Shown here: positions 5,694 to 6,883 of the stretch, in pieces
Layout: every line of letters begins with the position of its first letter
Position numbering within the stretch: position 1 is the first letter of the stretch
NCBI GenBank assembly: GCA_934358235.1
Contig: CAKRKK010000129.1
Coordinates: 1 to 6,883, forward strand
DNA length: 6,883 bases
DNA from: an uncultured Lachnospira sp.
GTDB lineage: Bacteria > Bacillota > Clostridia > Lachnospirales > Lachnospiraceae
Direction: 5' to 3'
Made by a program: the position numbers and the translations under genes
Notes under the pieces: model-generated
Seen by the model: the letters and a program-made list of their open reading frames with translations, nothing else
Told to the model about the DNA's origin: nothing
The model's database searches: none

Positions 5694-6883
5694 TTAGAAG
5701 TTAGCATATAAGAAACCGGTAGATGCTGCTGTTGCACCGAATACGAGTGTAAATATTATAAGTCCGTAATATACTGCCCATCTTATGGCTACTGGTTTAG
5801 CTGCAAGTGATTCCCTCACGCTTATACCCTTTTCTTTTATAATGCTTACAATAAATATAATAATACAGCCTGCCAGTACTATAACAAAATCGCGGCTCTC
5901 CATTCCAAGTGGTTTAAAGGCTGCTATTCCTACCTGGCTTAAGCTAAAGCCCGTTATACTCTGCTTTATCATAACAAGCGCATCAACCATTCCCGGTGCC
6001 ATATCAAAGTAGAAGCCTATATTAACAAGAATAAAGGTTCTTATAATCTGCACCAGCTTCCAGCCCTTAGAATCCTTGTCTATATGTGTCTTTGTATGAA
6101 GCCAGTTATATGCCGGCTGTGCAAAGCTGCTGAATGCCATTATAAAGCCATTATACAGGCCATACATTATATATTTCCATTCTGCACCATGCCATATACC
6201 TACCACAAAGAATACAAGTATATCTGCAAGACAGACTGGTAGTGTCTTTGCTGCATAGCTTCCTATATGCTTCTTACACCATTTTCCAAACTTATTCATG
6301 CACTTTGATAATGAAAATGGATAGAATATATAATCCTTCATCCACGTACCAAGTGTAATATGCCATCTTCTCCAGAATTCTGATATTGACCTTGAAAAGA
6401 AGGGCTGCCTGAAATTCTCATCCATAGTTATTCCAAACATCTGTGCAGTACCAATAACTATATCAATACCACCTGAGAAATCTGCATATAGCTGTATGCT
6501 ATATAAAAGCACCGCTACTATATTATACCAGCCTCCATAACTGGCATAATTCGTGAATATCTCACTTACCACGCCAGCTACTCTGTCTGCAAGAACCATT
6601 TTCTTGAAAAGTCCCCACATAACTCTCTGTATGCCAAACTCTATTCTCTTAAGCTCAAAGCTGTGCCCCTCGTATAACTGATGGGCAAGCCTGTCGAATC
6701 TTCCAATAGGTCCCTGAAGAAGCTGTGGAAAAAACGAAACGAAAAGCGCATACTTAAATACATTCTTCTCTGCTGCATACTTGGCGTGATACACATCAAC
6801 AATATAACTAAAGGACTGGAATGTATAGAAGGAAATTCCCAGCGGAAGAATAATTGATGGTGGATCAAAGTACTGTCCATGAC
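5694..6883 (-). CDS. MBOAT-family membrane-bound O-acyltransferase (AlgI/DltB-like), 5'-truncated by the window edge
   Basis: This gene encodes a multi-pass membrane O-acyltransferase of the AlgI/DltB branch, which passes acyl (often acetyl) groups to extracytoplasmic polysaccharides. The reading frame stays open to the right edge, so the start lies outside. 395 codons are visible, against about 470 usual for AlgI, so roughly the first 80-100 residues are missing. Counting from the edge, residues 11-30 carry the family segment LPLGISFYTFQSFSYIVDV. Next come QGPIGRF (residues 56-62), EFWRRWH at about 168-174, and VGIWHGAEW at about 227-235. The histidine in WHG, at bases 6189-6191, is the presumed catalytic residue. 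The C-terminus (GFLYANF) resembles the usual AlgI ending. The GTG at 6794 is an internal valine, not the start. No SGNH/AlgJ/DltD-like partner follows. The family call is firm; the acyl group and acceptor are unknown. Confidence 0.93.
   Translation of the reverse strand, partial: HGQYFDPPSIILPLGISFYTFQSFSYIVDVYHAKYAAEKNVFKYALFVSFFPQLLQGPIGRFDRLAHQLYEGHSFELKRIEFGIQRVMWGLFKKMVLADRVAGVVSEIFTNYASYGGWYNIVAVLLYSIQLYADFSGGIDIVIGTAQMFGITMDENFRQPFFSRSISEFWRRWHITLGTWMKDYIFYPFSLSKCMNKFGKWCKKHIGSYAAKTLPVCLADILVFFVVGIWHGAEWKYIMYGLYNGFIMAFSSFAQPAYNWLHTKTHIDKDSKGWKLVQIIRTFILVNIGFYFDMAPGMVDALVMIKQSITGFSLSQVGIAAFKPLGMESRDFVIVLAGCIIIFIVSIIKEKGISVRESLAAKPVAIRWAVYYGLIIFTLVFGATAASTGFLYANF

Noticed and set aside
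1..6883. tRNA, rRNA, CRISPR arrays or known riboswitches
   Set aside because: No regularly spaced repeats, cloverleaf-like segments or recognisable riboswitch cores were seen on either strand by eye.

Overview
The window looks like part of a cell-envelope polysaccharide or glycoconjugate locus from a low-GC Gram-positive bacterium. It is most likely a Clostridia/Lachnospiraceae-type organism. This is inferred from the AT-rich sequence, the strong GGAGG-type ribosome binding sites, a consensus sigma-A promoter and the style of the proteins; no marker gene fixes the taxon. All seven supported genes lie on the minus strand, so the locus reads from right to left.

Layout in transcription order. 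At the right edge is a 5'-truncated MBOAT O-acyltransferase (5694-6883). A 233-base gap follows, holding a perfect TTGACA-17-TATAAT promoter and a leader of about 130 nt. Next come manC (GDP-mannose synthesis, 4390-5460), a GtrB/DPM1-type polyprenyl-phosphate glycosyltransferase (3396-4364) and a soluble family-2 glycosyltransferase joined to it by an ATGA overlap (2602-3399). A 96-base gap with a terminator-like hairpin and a second GC-rich hairpin comes before a GtrA-type membrane protein (1993-2505). Then follow an unrecognised single-pass membrane protein with an extracytoplasmic domain (1282-1974) and a PIG-V-like GT-C mannosyltransferase (157-1278). The left 76 bases look like the end of an IS3-family insertion sequence, with a perfect 10-bp hairpin inside it.

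Together, genes two to seven suggest a lipid-linked mannose route. ManC makes GDP-mannose and the GtrB-like enzyme moves the sugar to undecaprenyl phosphate. The GtrA-like protein helps it across the membrane, and the PIG-V-like enzyme transfers it to an acceptor on the outer face. The unrecognised membrane protein, encoded between the last two, is a candidate acceptor, adaptor or subunit. The MBOAT protein would add acyl groups to an envelope glycan. Sugar identity at the GtrB step and the final acceptor are inferred, not shown. No polymerase, Wzx-type flippase, phosphomannomutase or SGNH/AlgJ-like acyltransferase partner is visible.
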